49,074 bases of DNA from an uncultured Porphyromonadaceae bacterium (GTDB taxonomy: Bacteria > Bacteroidota > Bacteroidia > Bacteroidales > Muribaculaceae): the NCBI GenBank assembly GCA_902495075.1, contig CABUVO010000029.1, positions 1-49,074 of the forward strand, written 5' to 3'. This document shows, in pieces, positions 34,800-42,617 of the stretch. Made by a program: the position numbers and the translations under genes. The notes beneath the pieces were generated by a model. That model saw only the letters and a list, made by a program, of their open reading frames with translations, ran no database searches and was not told the origin of the DNA. Numbering within the stretch: position 1 is the stretch's first letter; each line of letters begins with the position of its first letter.

Positions 34800-35219
34800 T
34801 TCGCTTACGGCAATCTTCATTTCGGCGTCAGCGAGCACCTCATCTCCAATTTTTACGGATGCTGAAACGAGAGTCATACCGAAAACTTCCTCAATGACGG
34901 AGATGGTGGTCGTGATCTCCTCGCCAGTCCTCGGAAGACGGTGGAGGTTGAGATCCCTTATCGCACCGATGAAACCGATCTGTATCCCTTTCTTCAGGAT
35001 ATATTTGTTGATATATCCGATACGAGTGGCGCATGTCTGGGCAATGTTCTCGATAATTCCCGAAGGAGTGAAAACACCGGCTTCAACAAAGATATTCTCA
35101 TCAGAAATCTTTGTGGTGGTAATGGTCACGACATCATCGTAATGTATGAGTTTCCCCACCATTACAAAAGGTTCCTGCTGCGGCAGCAATTCGTGTATGT
35201 CAATCTTATCCAGTTCCAT
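34791..35219 (-). CDS. Hotdog dehydratase-like protein (second in cluster)
   Basis: 142 aa hotdog. It begins HELLPQQEPFVMVGKLIHYDD, the pattern of FabZ-like ApeP/ApeI-type dehydratases, then FVEAGVFTPSGIIENIAQTCA in place of the HFPG active-site region: a Phe-Thr-Pro-Ser segment lacks the usual His. Glu in IIENIAQ is kept. It may form a heteromer with the protein at 27983, or be a dehydratase with an altered active site. The last codon and stop lie in a repeat element. Confidence 0.78.
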   Translation of the reverse strand: MELDKIDIHELLPQQEPFVMVGKLIHYDDVVTITTTKISDENIFVEAGVFTPSGIIENIAQTCATRIGYINKYILKKGIQIGFIGAIRDLNLHRLPRTGEEITTTISVIEEVFGMTLVSASVKIGDEVLADAEMKIAVSERH

Positions 35220-35228
35220 GTTATTTCA

Positions 35229-35294
35229 GGTTTTAGGCTTTAGGTTTTAGGCTTTAGAACCATTCGGCGAAGCATCTAAAGCCTAACGCCTAAT
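35229..35294. repeat. TTTAGGY hairpin element, copy 3
   Basis: Contains a perfect 12-bp stem TTAGGCTTTAGA (35247-35258) with TCTAAAGCCTAA (35275-35286), around the 16-nt loop ACCATTCGGCGAAGCA. It lies in the 77-bp gap between the acyltransferase and the dehydratase genes. Confidence 0.85.
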
Positions 35295-35296
35295 GA

Positions 35297-36196
35297 CTAC
35301 CGTCTAACATCCCAGAATTCAAAATAGTTATACCACTGAGCGGGATGTTTCCTCACTGTCTTTTCAAGCAATTCCACATACTTGCGTGCTAACGCTGCGG
35401 CTTTGGCTTTAGTGTTCCCTTCCGTCCCTGTTTCAATACGGCTGACAGTAGCGGTATATCGCTTGGCTCCGGTCTTCATTACCGATACAAAAAGCATAGG
35501 CACGTTTCTGACGGCTGCGAGAAGGAATGGTCCCTGCGGGAATTTAGCCTGTTGCCCTAAAAACTCGCATGGGAATGCCTTCTGCGATCCGAAGACGCGG
35601 TCGGCGGGCATGCTCAGTATCTCGCCATCGGCGAGAGCCTGGTTGATTTCGAAGAGGTGCGACATATCCTCGCGCATGGGAATCATGCGTATATTGTTGC
35701 CTTCGAAAAGCTTGCTGCGGTTTGCCATCACGCTCTCCTTTTCTCCGCCAAACACCATGGCATTAAAGCGTTTCTCGGGAGTGCGTAAGGAATATCCAGC
35801 AATCTCATAGTTGCCAATATGTGAACTCAGCTGGATAAATCCCTCGGGTTGCCGGGTTAGTTGCTTGAACTCATCATATCCTACGATATCAATCTTGAAT
35901 TTCTTGCCTGCATACATGGCAAAACGATCAATAACGACCTGCGAGAAAGCGCAATGGTTTTTATAGGTCATCCATGCAGATTTCAATTTCCCATAGCGCA
36001 TTCCTTTGCGGTAGAAGCCATAGATCGCGCGTCGAGCCTTCGCGTTTACTATCAGAGTGGGAGGGATAACGAACACGGAGGTGAAAGCATAGAGAAGACG
36101 CACGTCGATAACTCTCAGGAATCTGATGAGCCACCGGTGCATCCATCCGTTGCCGTAGGTTGTGCCTACCCAGTTGTCGTGTTTAAGTTCTCCCAA
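35297..36196 (-). CDS. LpxL/HtrB-like lysophospholipid acyltransferase
   Basis: 299 aa. An amphipathic N-terminus with a TM helix (~38-58) is followed by the acyltransferase domain with the H-x4-E box in LSSHIGNYEIAGY (~130) and the substrate region SMPADRVFGSQKAFPCEFLG (~205). The family transfers acyl chains to lipid A or phospholipids; in aryl polyene clusters such an enzyme is thought to add the polyene or a fatty acid to the lipid anchor. It lies downstream of the ACP2 gene, separated by a repeat-filled gap. Confidence 0.88.
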   Translation of the reverse strand: MGELKHDNWVGTTYGNGWMHRWLIRFLRVIDVRLLYAFTSVFVIPPTLIVNAKARRAIYGFYRKGMRYGKLKSAWMTYKNHCAFSQVVIDRFAMYAGKKFKIDIVGYDEFKQLTRQPEGFIQLSSHIGNYEIAGYSLRTPEKRFNAMVFGGEKESVMANRSKLFEGNNIRMIPMREDMSHLFEINQALADGEILSMPADRVFGSQKAFPCEFLGQQAKFPQGPFLLAAVRNVPMLFVSVMKTGAKRYTATVSRIETGTEGNTKAKAAALARKYVELLEKTVRKHPAQWYNYFEFWDVRR

Positions 36197-36240
36197 TGCT
36201 TTCTTTGATATAGATGCGTCCGCACGGTTATTTACAGGCG

Positions 36241-36334
36241 CGAGCAGTGCTCGCTAAACAGAACCGGCAACGCGAGCGATTCCGCTAATTATAACCCGGA
36301 GCCGCAACGCGAGCGGCGATCGCTAAGCCGAACT
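36241..36334. repeat. Degenerate tandem hairpin repeat between ACP2 and acyltransferase
   Basis: Three related ~26-bp units, starting 36241, 36272 and 36309, each with GCGAGC-N-CGCTAA (for example CGAGCAGTGCTCGCTAAAC). The first unit matches 14458-14482 upstream of metY almost exactly. Each unit can form a short hairpin. No gene is here. Confidence 0.7.
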
Positions 36335-36341
36335 GCGGAAA

Positions 36342-36587
36342 CTATGCGTTTACTTTTTTCTCGATGTAGCTGTAGAAATCGCTGAGGGTCTTGACCTCTG
36401 CCATCTCCTCGGGTTTGATCTTGAATCCAAAATTTTTCTCTACAATCACCACGATGTCAACAAAATCGAGGCTGTCGATGCCAACGTCTTCCTTAAGACG
36501 GGCATCGGGGAAGATTTTTTCTTCATCTACTTCCAAATCCTCAATGAGGAAATCTCTTACTTTGTTTTCTATTTCGGTTCTATCCAC
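36342..36587 (-). CDS. Acyl carrier protein 2
   Basis: 81 aa. The phosphopantetheine site is Ser39 in KEDVGIDSLDFVDIV, with helix II DFVDIVVIVEKNFGF. This ACP may hold the aryl starter or a different stage of the chain from ACP1. It follows the methyltransferase gene across a TTAGGAA element. Confidence 0.92.
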   Translation of the reverse strand: MDRTEIENKVRDFLIEDLEVDEEKIFPDARLKEDVGIDSLDFVDIVVIVEKNFGFKIKPEEMAEVKTLSDFYSYIEKKVNA

Positions 36588-36592
36588 TTTGT

Positions 36593-36729
36593 ATTTAATG
36601 TTTAATGTTTATTCTTTAATTGGGGGGAGTTTAATTAGGAGTTAGGAATTAGGAATTAGGAGTTAATTCCTTCGACTCAAATAATTCCTCATTCCTAATT
36701 TCTCATTCCTAATTCCTCATTCCTAATTT
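36593..36729. repeat. TTAGGAA heptamer element, copy 2
   Basis: TTTAATGTTTAATG, then AATTAGGAGTTAGGAATTAGG heptamers (quoted in part), a centre with CAAATAATTCCTC, then reversed heptamers TTCCTAA/TTCCTCA. The right end encodes the last residues (MRN) and TAG stop of the methyltransferase. Confidence 0.85.
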
Positions 36730-37815
36730 ACACACAATAATGCTGTGTCCCTGACCCAATGAGTCGTGAACGGTCTCAATTTCAAGTCCGGCTTCCTTTA
36801 TTAAACGCTCCATGTCTTCGGAATGATACATCTTGCTGTTGCCGTTGGCAATGGCTGTGAAGTATAGGCTCGTCAGGGTGAGACAGAGGGCGGCAGGCTC
36901 GAAGCGCTGACGATTCCATAGCGTCTCCATTATATATAGCCGCGAATCTTCAGTCATCACTTTGGAAGCGCGGCGCAATATGCTCACAATCTGTTCTTCG
37001 CTGAAGCAGTCGAGAAATTGGCTCATCCAGATGGCGTCGAATTTGCGGTCGGCGGGCATTTCTGTGGATTCGTCAAGGAGGTTGACTCCCATGCCGTCGA
37101 TGCGATCTGCGCCCTCTTTCCCCTCGATATTGGCTTTCATCATGCCTATCTGCTGGGGAAGATCGAGAATGGTGACATTCACGTCTTTGTCATATGCCAC
37201 GCAACGGAGTGCCCATCTGCCGGTGTTGCCACCGACATCGAGAAGTGTGCGCGGTTTGTTGGCGAAAACGATCTCAAGAGCTTCATCGAAAGAATGATCA
37301 GAATAGAAGTGGTCGAAATCAAACCAGCTTTTCTGAATATGCGGAGGAAGCGATGACAGACCTTCGTACACTGTCGACCAGTTGCCAAGAGTCTTGAGTC
37401 CTGCCGGTTTCCCCTCTTTAAGTGCTTCCTCAAGGTTAAACCAGCCGAGATAATTGACATCATGGTTGAAGTTGATGTTGACTCTTGTGGCAGGATCGTT
37501 GATGAGGAACCATCCGGTTTTGGAAATGCGGAATCGGTCGGTTTTGTCGTCTATCAGAATGATTCCGATGCATAGGGATGCCTCTAACAGACATTTTGCA
37601 GCATACACAGATAAGTTGGCTTTCTCTGCAACCTCCTCAATTGTCATGCCGTCTTTACTGTCGCGCAGCATATCCATGATCCCGGTTGAGAGCATTATGC
37701 GTGCTGTCTGAAAGATGACAGGTCCAAAAGCAATGAACTCCGCGAGGCGTTGAGCCTCGCGGGCGTTCATCGTTTCTTTGGTGTATTTTTTTTGTAATTC
37801 AGGGAATAAATTCAT
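36709..37815 (-). CDS. SAM-dependent O-methyltransferase (acetylserotonin/COMT-like)
   Basis: 368 aa. N-terminal winged-helix dimerisation domain (~20-110, MTIEEVAEKANLSVYAAKCLL), then a class I methyltransferase: motif I TLLDVGGNTGRWAL (~190), acidic DLPQQIGMMK, and DAIWMSQFLDCFSEEQIVSIL. Relatives methylate phenolic hydroxyls; the natural target here is the aryl head group, which most aryl polyenes carry methylated. Starts 11 bp after the secreted protein gene. Its C-terminal three residues come from a repeat element. Confidence 0.9.
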   Translation of the reverse strand: MNLFPELQKKYTKETMNAREAQRLAEFIAFGPVIFQTARIMLSTGIMDMLRDSKDGMTIEEVAEKANLSVYAAKCLLEASLCIGIILIDDKTDRFRISKTGWFLINDPATRVNINFNHDVNYLGWFNLEEALKEGKPAGLKTLGNWSTVYEGLSSLPPHIQKSWFDFDHFYSDHSFDEALEIVFANKPRTLLDVGGNTGRWALRCVAYDKDVNVTILDLPQQIGMMKANIEGKEGADRIDGMGVNLLDESTEMPADRKFDAIWMSQFLDCFSEEQIVSILRRASKVMTEDSRLYIMETLWNRQRFEPAALCLTLTSLYFTAIANGNSKMYHSEDMERLIKEAGLEIETVHDSLGQGHSIIVCKLGMRN

Positions 37816-37826
37816 TGCAATTTCCC

Positions 37827-38390
37827 TTATTTAGCTTTGGCTTTGCCGATGAGTTTTGCCATATCTTTGGCGAGATCTTGATATGCGAGCACACGGCGAG
37901 CCTCGTTGCTGTATGCAGCAGCCCCGGAGCAGTCGAACTGGATGGATGCAATCTTGGATTTGTTAGCGAGCTTGACAACCTCTACTGTGCCTTCGATGTG
38001 GGCACCGCGTGCGAAACCGCCGAATGCGATTGCGGCACCGAGTGAGCCATAATGAAATTTGTCAACATGAATGATGAATTCATATTGAGCAGCTTCATCA
38101 TCATCGGTGATCTGGGCATATTTCTTATCTTTCTTGTTGAAAAGCACATCGAAAGCAGCTTCTCCGGCAGATACCTCTGCGGGATAATCTTTCTCCCAAT
38201 CCGGACCTTTCTCTTTGAGGAATTCGGTTGGAGCTTTATCTTCGATTGTCATCTTGGAGTAATCCCAGGTGATGAGAACACGAGCATCTGCGTTTTTGAG
38301 GGGTGCGAGGTTGCCGTCTTTTACTTCGGCGTCTGCCCATGCGGTCATTGAAATCATAACCGCTGCCAAGAGCATGAAAATCTTTTTCAT
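37827..38390 (-). CDS. Small secreted protein, paralog of the next gene
   Basis: 187 aa from MKKIFMLLAAVMISMTAWA (38390), a clear signal peptide; the frame extends 16 codons upstream but that part lacks secretion features. The mature part has NLAPLKNADARVLITWDYSKM and TEFLKEKGPDWEKDYP. It aligns with the protein at 38398 (SLTPLKGKGGSIHCVIDFSKT ... FSERWDDDIEKG; quoted in part), so the two arose by duplication. Location in the operon suggests an envelope role; function unknown. Confidence 0.78.
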   Translation of the reverse strand: MKKIFMLLAAVMISMTAWADAEVKDGNLAPLKNADARVLITWDYSKMTIEDKAPTEFLKEKGPDWEKDYPAEVSAGEAAFDVLFNKKDKKYAQITDDDEAAQYEFIIHVDKFHYGSLGAAIAFGGFARGAHIEGTVEVVKLANKSKIASIQFDCSGAAAYSNEARRVLAYQDLAKDMAKLIGKAKAK

Positions 38391-38397
38391 AATTTTA

Positions 38398-38955
38398 TTA
38401 TTTAGAGTGATAAATAAGATCGCAGAGATATTCGGCAAGATCGCTAAGGCATTGTTTGAGCCCGGGATAGCTGGGAACCGGACTGCCCATGATGGTGCCG
38501 TTCATTTTCAAAATCTCCACGACTGCGAAAGGTTCTGCATCGCCGGTTTTATAAAACTCAGCGTATCCGCTTATCGAGGAACCGCCCGATCCGGATTTTG
38601 AACCCATCTGTAAAGTTTTGATTATTATTTTCAACTGAAAATCTGCATTTTCAGATGTTGTGGTCTTTGGACCTTTCTCAATATCGTCATCCCATCTTTC
38701 GGAAAACCACTGGAGCATTTCCGGTTCATAACGATGGAAAGTATCCATGTCTCCGTAGAAATCTTCAAGTATGTATTGTTCGAGGGGTTTGCGATTTGCG
38801 CGAGTCTTACTGAAATCTATCACGCAATGTATCGAGCCTCCTTTCCCCTTGAGGGGAGTGAGCGAACCGCTTTTAAGACGTAGCGGATTGTCTTTAGCCA
38901 CAGCCAAACCGCAGCTAAAGACAATCGCCAATATGAGAATTATCGTCTTCTTCAT
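38398..38955 (-). CDS. Small secreted protein, paralog of the previous gene
   Basis: 185 aa with a signal peptide ~1-20 (MKKTIILILAIVFSCGLAVA). The mature region shares the pattern xLxPLK then DxSK and the W-x2-D-x4 segment with the protein at 37827, 7 bp away. A Ser/Gly-rich stretch (SKSGSGGSSISGYAEF) is near the middle. It lies 10 bp after an outer-membrane barrel gene. Function unknown. Confidence 0.78.
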   Translation of the reverse strand: MKKTIILILAIVFSCGLAVAKDNPLRLKSGSLTPLKGKGGSIHCVIDFSKTRANRKPLEQYILEDFYGDMDTFHRYEPEMLQWFSERWDDDIEKGPKTTTSENADFQLKIIIKTLQMGSKSGSGGSSISGYAEFYKTGDAEPFAVVEILKMNGTIMGSPVPSYPGLKQCLSDLAEYLCDLIYHSK

Positions 38956-38965
38956 TTAGAATGAA

Positions 38966-39541
38966 TTAGAAGTGGACACCTACAGAGATTGCGATGTTAT
39001 GATAAGAGCAGTTTTCAGAAACTTCTGTACGATATCTTCCGCTGCCTATGTATGCGTCTGTAGTAGTATTGTTTAATTTATAGTTGAGTCCTACATCAAG
39101 ACCGAAGCGTTTTGTGAAGTTGAATGTCACGCCAACCGACGGATTGAAGAGGAAAACGCCTGCTTCGTCAAATGACTGCCAGCCGCCACCAATACGTGTT
39201 CCTACGAATGGGGAAACTTTGCGACCACGAAGGAAATTGTAACGCACATCTGCGAAGACATTGATAAATGCACCGGCATCTGTTTCTGTTTCACCTGAAT
39301 AGCCGTCATAGCTGTAGAAGCATCCAGTAATGTCAAGACCACCACCAAGGAAGAGACCACCGAAAAGTTCCACACCATGGCTGGTTGTAATTCCAAATGT
39401 AGGACCTGACTCCCAATCGGAATCACCGGGAGGAACCATAACTCCACCCTGAACATCAACATAGCCCTTGTAACGGACCTGAGCTGTCACTGCGCTTGCT
39501 CCGATGAGCAATACGGATAAGATCAAAAGAATCTTTCTCAT
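38966..39541 (-). CDS. Outer-membrane beta-barrel protein (porin-like, 8-strand type)
   Basis: 191 aa. Signal peptide ~1-20 (LLILSVLLIGASAVTA). The rest alternates aromatic and small residues (RYKGYVDVQGGVMVPPG, VELFGGLFLGGGLDI) and ends SYHNIAISVGVHF, a C-terminal Phe typical of barrels inserted by BAM. It may help place or shield the polyene lipid in the outer membrane. It shares architecture with the next gene at 39585, 43 bp away. Confidence 0.82.
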   Translation of the reverse strand: MRKILLILSVLLIGASAVTAQVRYKGYVDVQGGVMVPPGDSDWESGPTFGITTSHGVELFGGLFLGGGLDITGCFYSYDGYSGETETDAGAFINVFADVRYNFLRGRKVSPFVGTRIGGGWQSFDEAGVFLFNPSVGVTFNFTKRFGLDVGLNYKLNNTTTDAYIGSGRYRTEVSENCSYHNIAISVGVHF

Positions 39542-39584
39542 TGTTTTGTTGGTTTAATTAGGTTGATATAAAGTTGAATCTATG

Positions 39585-40409
39585 TTAGAAGTCAAATGCT
39601 ACGCTGAGCGCAATGCCACTCAATATTTCTTTACTTGTCCAGGAATAATTGCCGTAGCCGTATTCAGTAATTTTGGCTTGCTGAAGATGATAACTGATGC
39701 CGCATCCGATTCCGAATTTCTTATGCCCGAAATAGAAATGCATGCCTACTTCGGGGGCGAAGAAGACACCCGTGACATTCACAAAGTTGTAGCCAAGCTT
39801 CAAATCAATGTATGGAGAGAAATTCCTGCGGATGAGGTTGTGGATCTCGCCTCTGACATTTACGAAAAGGGGAATGCTTGCGTATGCTTCCTCTCCCCAG
39901 TAATCATAAATATCGAACCATGCTGTGATACCCGTGCCGATACCTGCGTAAATTTCAGGTGTGATCTGTACACCGTGAGAGGTGAGGAACATTATTCTGG
40001 AATAATCATAGTCCCCAACGCCGAATATGGTGGATTCTCCTGCGAATCCGCGATAGCGCGGTGCTTTCTCCCATCCGTATTCTTGATATACGGGATATTG
40101 ACGGCTTTGAACGCTTTCAACGGGAGTGGAGTCTGTCACGCCATAGCTATAATTACTGCGATTGGATTTTGGCTGATATACAGGCTCTTTTGTGATTTTC
40201 TCTACTTCGTCAATCTTGAAGACGAAAATATTGCCGTCGGTGGTTTTGATCTTGAGACTTTGATTCGGTACCTGTTCTACGATTGTGCCTCGGATCACGC
40301 TGCCGTTCTTGAGGTAAACCACCTCTTGAAGATCCTCTGCCCATGCCGATGCAATGCATGCTGACAAAAGGCAAATTACATAGAAAAGTCTTCGAATAGC
40401 TTGTCTCAT
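39585..40409 (-). CDS. Outer-membrane beta-barrel protein with N-terminal strand-rich domain
   Basis: 274 aa. Signal peptide ~1-24 (LFYVICLLSACIASAWA). Residues ~27-75 carry YLKNGSVIRGTIVEQVPN and FVFKIDEVEKITKEP, a small domain seen at the N-terminus of many Bacteroidetes barrel proteins. Residues ~125-274 are barrel-like, ending in Phe (ALSVAFDF). The 120-bp gap to the KS gene on its right holds AT-rich sequence but no clear consensus promoter, so it is probably in the operon. Confidence 0.82.
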   Translation of the reverse strand: MRQAIRRLFYVICLLSACIASAWAEDLQEVVYLKNGSVIRGTIVEQVPNQSLKIKTTDGNIFVFKIDEVEKITKEPVYQPKSNRSNYSYGVTDSTPVESVQSRQYPVYQEYGWEKAPRYRGFAGESTIFGVGDYDYSRIMFLTSHGVQITPEIYAGIGTGITAWFDIYDYWGEEAYASIPLFVNVRGEIHNLIRRNFSPYIDLKLGYNFVNVTGVFFAPEVGMHFYFGHKKFGIGCGISYHLQQAKITEYGYGNYSWTSKEILSGIALSVAFDF

Positions 40410-40529
40410 GATGTTAAAATTTATGAATTATGACTTTAAAGTGTAAAATTAATAAAAATTATTGAGATCCTGTTGCTAATTGTAACAAAATACGATATAA
40501 GAGAAAGAAAAGTGAAATCTTGTTCACTC

Positions 40530-41750
40530 TTACACTTTGCGAATCACGAGGGCGCTGTTGGTGCCTCCGAATCCGAAGGAGTTGGAGAGAATGATGTCAA
40601 GAGGCATATCTACTGTCTCCCTGGCTATGTTTAGGTTGGCAGCGGATTCGCATGGGGTTTCGAGATTGATGTTGGGAGCCACGAAATTATTCTGCATCAT
40701 GATCACGCTATACACAATCTCACTCGCTCCTGCCATCCAGCACTCATGACCGGTCATAGACTTGGTGCTGCTTATCAGGGCTTTCTTACCTCTAAAAAGA
40801 CGGTCGAGCGCCAATGCCTCGAATTCATCGCCTTGCGGAGTGGAAGTGGCGTGAGCGTTGATATAGTCGATATCATCGGGTGTTACACCGGCATCCTCCA
40901 TTGCGCGGGACATGGCTTTCAGCGAACCGTCGTCGCTTGGCTGAGATATACCTCCACCGTTTGAGGAGAAGCCATAGCCTACCACTTCGGCGAGTATGTT
41001 GGCACCGCGAGCCACGGCATGATCGTAGTCTTCAAGCACGAGAGCCGCCGCGCCGCCGCTGGGAATGAGTCCGTCGCGTGAGGCATCAAACGGACGTGAG
41101 GCTTTTGTCGGGTCGTCCATGCGCACTGAGAACGCTCCGAGAGCATCGAAGGTAGCCATTGAATAGTAGTTGGTTTCCTGCGCACCGCCGGCAAGCACCA
41201 TATCTTGCAATCCCAGTTTTATCATCATGTATGCGAGCCCGATAGAATGCGAACCGCTGGCGCACGCCGCGCTGACGGTGAAGTTCACACCCTTGAGGTG
41301 AAAGATGGTGCTCAGATTCATGTTTACGGTCGAATTCATCGATTGGAATATGTATCCAGATCCGATGAGAGCCGAATCATGTTTCTCTTTCATGATGTTG
41401 GCAGCCTCGATCACCGGTTTTGCGGAGGAGTCATTGCCGAAGATTACGCCGACCTCATTTTCGCGTAGATATTCGTCAGTTACCTTGGCTTCATCGAAAG
41501 CCTCCTTGGCTGCCATGTATGCAAACTCCGCCTCCTCGGAAAGAGCCACACGAGTGCGGCGGTCGAGAACACCCTTAAGCTTGGGATGCTCTACGATGCC
41601 GGTAAGTCCGGAGCGATAGCCGTATTCCAGACGTTCCGGTTCGAGTCCGATTCCGGATTTGCCCTGATAGAGCGAATCCTTCACTTCCTCTTTATTTTTG
41701 CCGATACAGGACCAGATTCCCATACCTGTTATAACTACTCTTCTGTTCAC
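40530..41750 (-). CDS. Ketosynthase (FabF-like)
   Basis: 406 aa, full KS. Active Cys163 in TVSAACASGSHSI, His in NAHATSTPQGD and SMTGHECWMAGASE, C-terminal NSFGFGGTNSALVI. It keeps the Cys-His-His set, so it should condense. It lies one repeat element downstream of the ketoreductase gene. With 32559 and 29950 it forms the three-KS set of aryl polyene assembly. Confidence 0.93.
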   Translation of the reverse strand: MNRRVVITGMGIWSCIGKNKEEVKDSLYQGKSGIGLEPERLEYGYRSGLTGIVEHPKLKGVLDRRTRVALSEEAEFAYMAAKEAFDEAKVTDEYLRENEVGVIFGNDSSAKPVIEAANIMKEKHDSALIGSGYIFQSMNSTVNMNLSTIFHLKGVNFTVSAACASGSHSIGLAYMMIKLGLQDMVLAGGAQETNYYSMATFDALGAFSVRMDDPTKASRPFDASRDGLIPSGGAAALVLEDYDHAVARGANILAEVVGYGFSSNGGGISQPSDDGSLKAMSRAMEDAGVTPDDIDYINAHATSTPQGDEFEALALDRLFRGKKALISSTKSMTGHECWMAGASEIVYSVIMMQNNFVAPNINLETPCESAANLNIARETVDMPLDIILSNSFGFGGTNSALVIRKV

Positions 41751-41758
41751 CCCTTTAT

Positions 41759-41893
41759 TTAATGTTTAATGTTTTTATTAATTAGGAATTAGGAGTTAGG
41801 AATTAGGAATTAAATCCGTTGCCTCTGATAATTTCTTACCTTTATTTTTGTCTCTGATAATTCCTAATTCCTCATTCCTAATTCCTCATTCTT
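41759..41893. repeat. TTAGGAA heptamer element, copy 3
   Basis: TTTAATGTTTAATG, then AATTAGGAATTAGGAGTTAGG-type heptamers (quoted in part), central two copies of TCTGATAATT, then TTCCTAA/TTCCTCA. It ends at the stop codon (41892) of the ketoreductase gene. Near-identical in design to 29836-29968. Confidence 0.85.
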
Positions 41894-42617
41894 AAAGGAT
41901 TCCGCCATTGATCGAGATTGTTTCGCCGGTGATGTATGCCGAATCATCGGATGCAAGAAAAGCCACAAGCGCGGCAACTTCATCGGCTTCTCCGAATCTT
42001 CCGAGAGGCACGGTCTTTTTCAACGAATCCTCATCAAGGTCTTTTGTCATATCGGATTTGATGAATCCGGGAGCCACGGCATTAACCGTAACCTTGCGCG
42101 GAGCAACTTCCTGCGCAAGAGCTTTTGTGGCTCCGATCAGGGCTGCTTTCGCAGCCGAATAGTTCGCCTGCCCGGGCAATCCCTTGAGACCTGAGAGGGA
42201 GGCAATATTTATGATCCTGCCGTGACGCTTTGTCAGCATCCCTTTAAGCACTCGGCGCGTCACATAGAAGAATCCGTCGAGGGTGGTGTTGATAACGTTG
42301 TGCCATTGTTCGGTCTGCATGAATATCAGCAGATTGTCTTCACGTATGCCGGCATTATTGACAAGCACGGTGATGCGGTCGGAGGGATGCGTCTCTTCCC
42401 AGCTCTCCAATGCGGAATCAACGGATTCCTCATTGCTGACATCGAAAGGAAGAAGATCGGCTACGCCCCCTTTGCTGCGTATGGATTCCGCAACCTCCCG
42501 GGCTGCGGCTTCATTGGAGCGGTAGTTTATGATTATTCCAAGTCCCTGCGAAGCGAGGCGTCGGCATATTGCAGCGCCAAGTCCGCGCGAGCCACCTGTA
42601 ACCAATGCAAAGTTCAT
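41892..42617 (-). CDS. 3-oxoacyl-ACP reductase (FabG-like SDR)
   Basis: 241 aa short-chain dehydrogenase. NADPH motif TGGSRGLGAA (~7-16), NNAG at ~87-90, catalytic Ser140-Tyr153-Lys157 in NIASLSGLKGLPGQANYSAAK, and ending FLASDDSAYITGETISINGG. It reduces 3-oxo intermediates of the growing polyene. It overlaps the ammonia-lyase gene by 4 bp (ATGA), suggesting these two head the operon. Confidence 0.93.
   Translation of the reverse strand: MNFALVTGGSRGLGAAICRRLASQGLGIIINYRSNEAAAREVAESIRSKGGVADLLPFDVSNEESVDSALESWEETHPSDRITVLVNNAGIREDNLLIFMQTEQWHNVINTTLDGFFYVTRRVLKGMLTKRHGRIINIASLSGLKGLPGQANYSAAKAALIGATKALAQEVAPRKVTVNAVAPGFIKSDMTKDLDEDSLKKTVPLGRFGEADEVAALVAFLASDDSAYITGETISINGGIL

Noticed and set aside
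39582..40364. 260-codon open frame antisense to the barrel gene
   Set aside because: The minus-strand protein has a signal peptide and C-terminal Phe; the plus frame shows nothing coherent.
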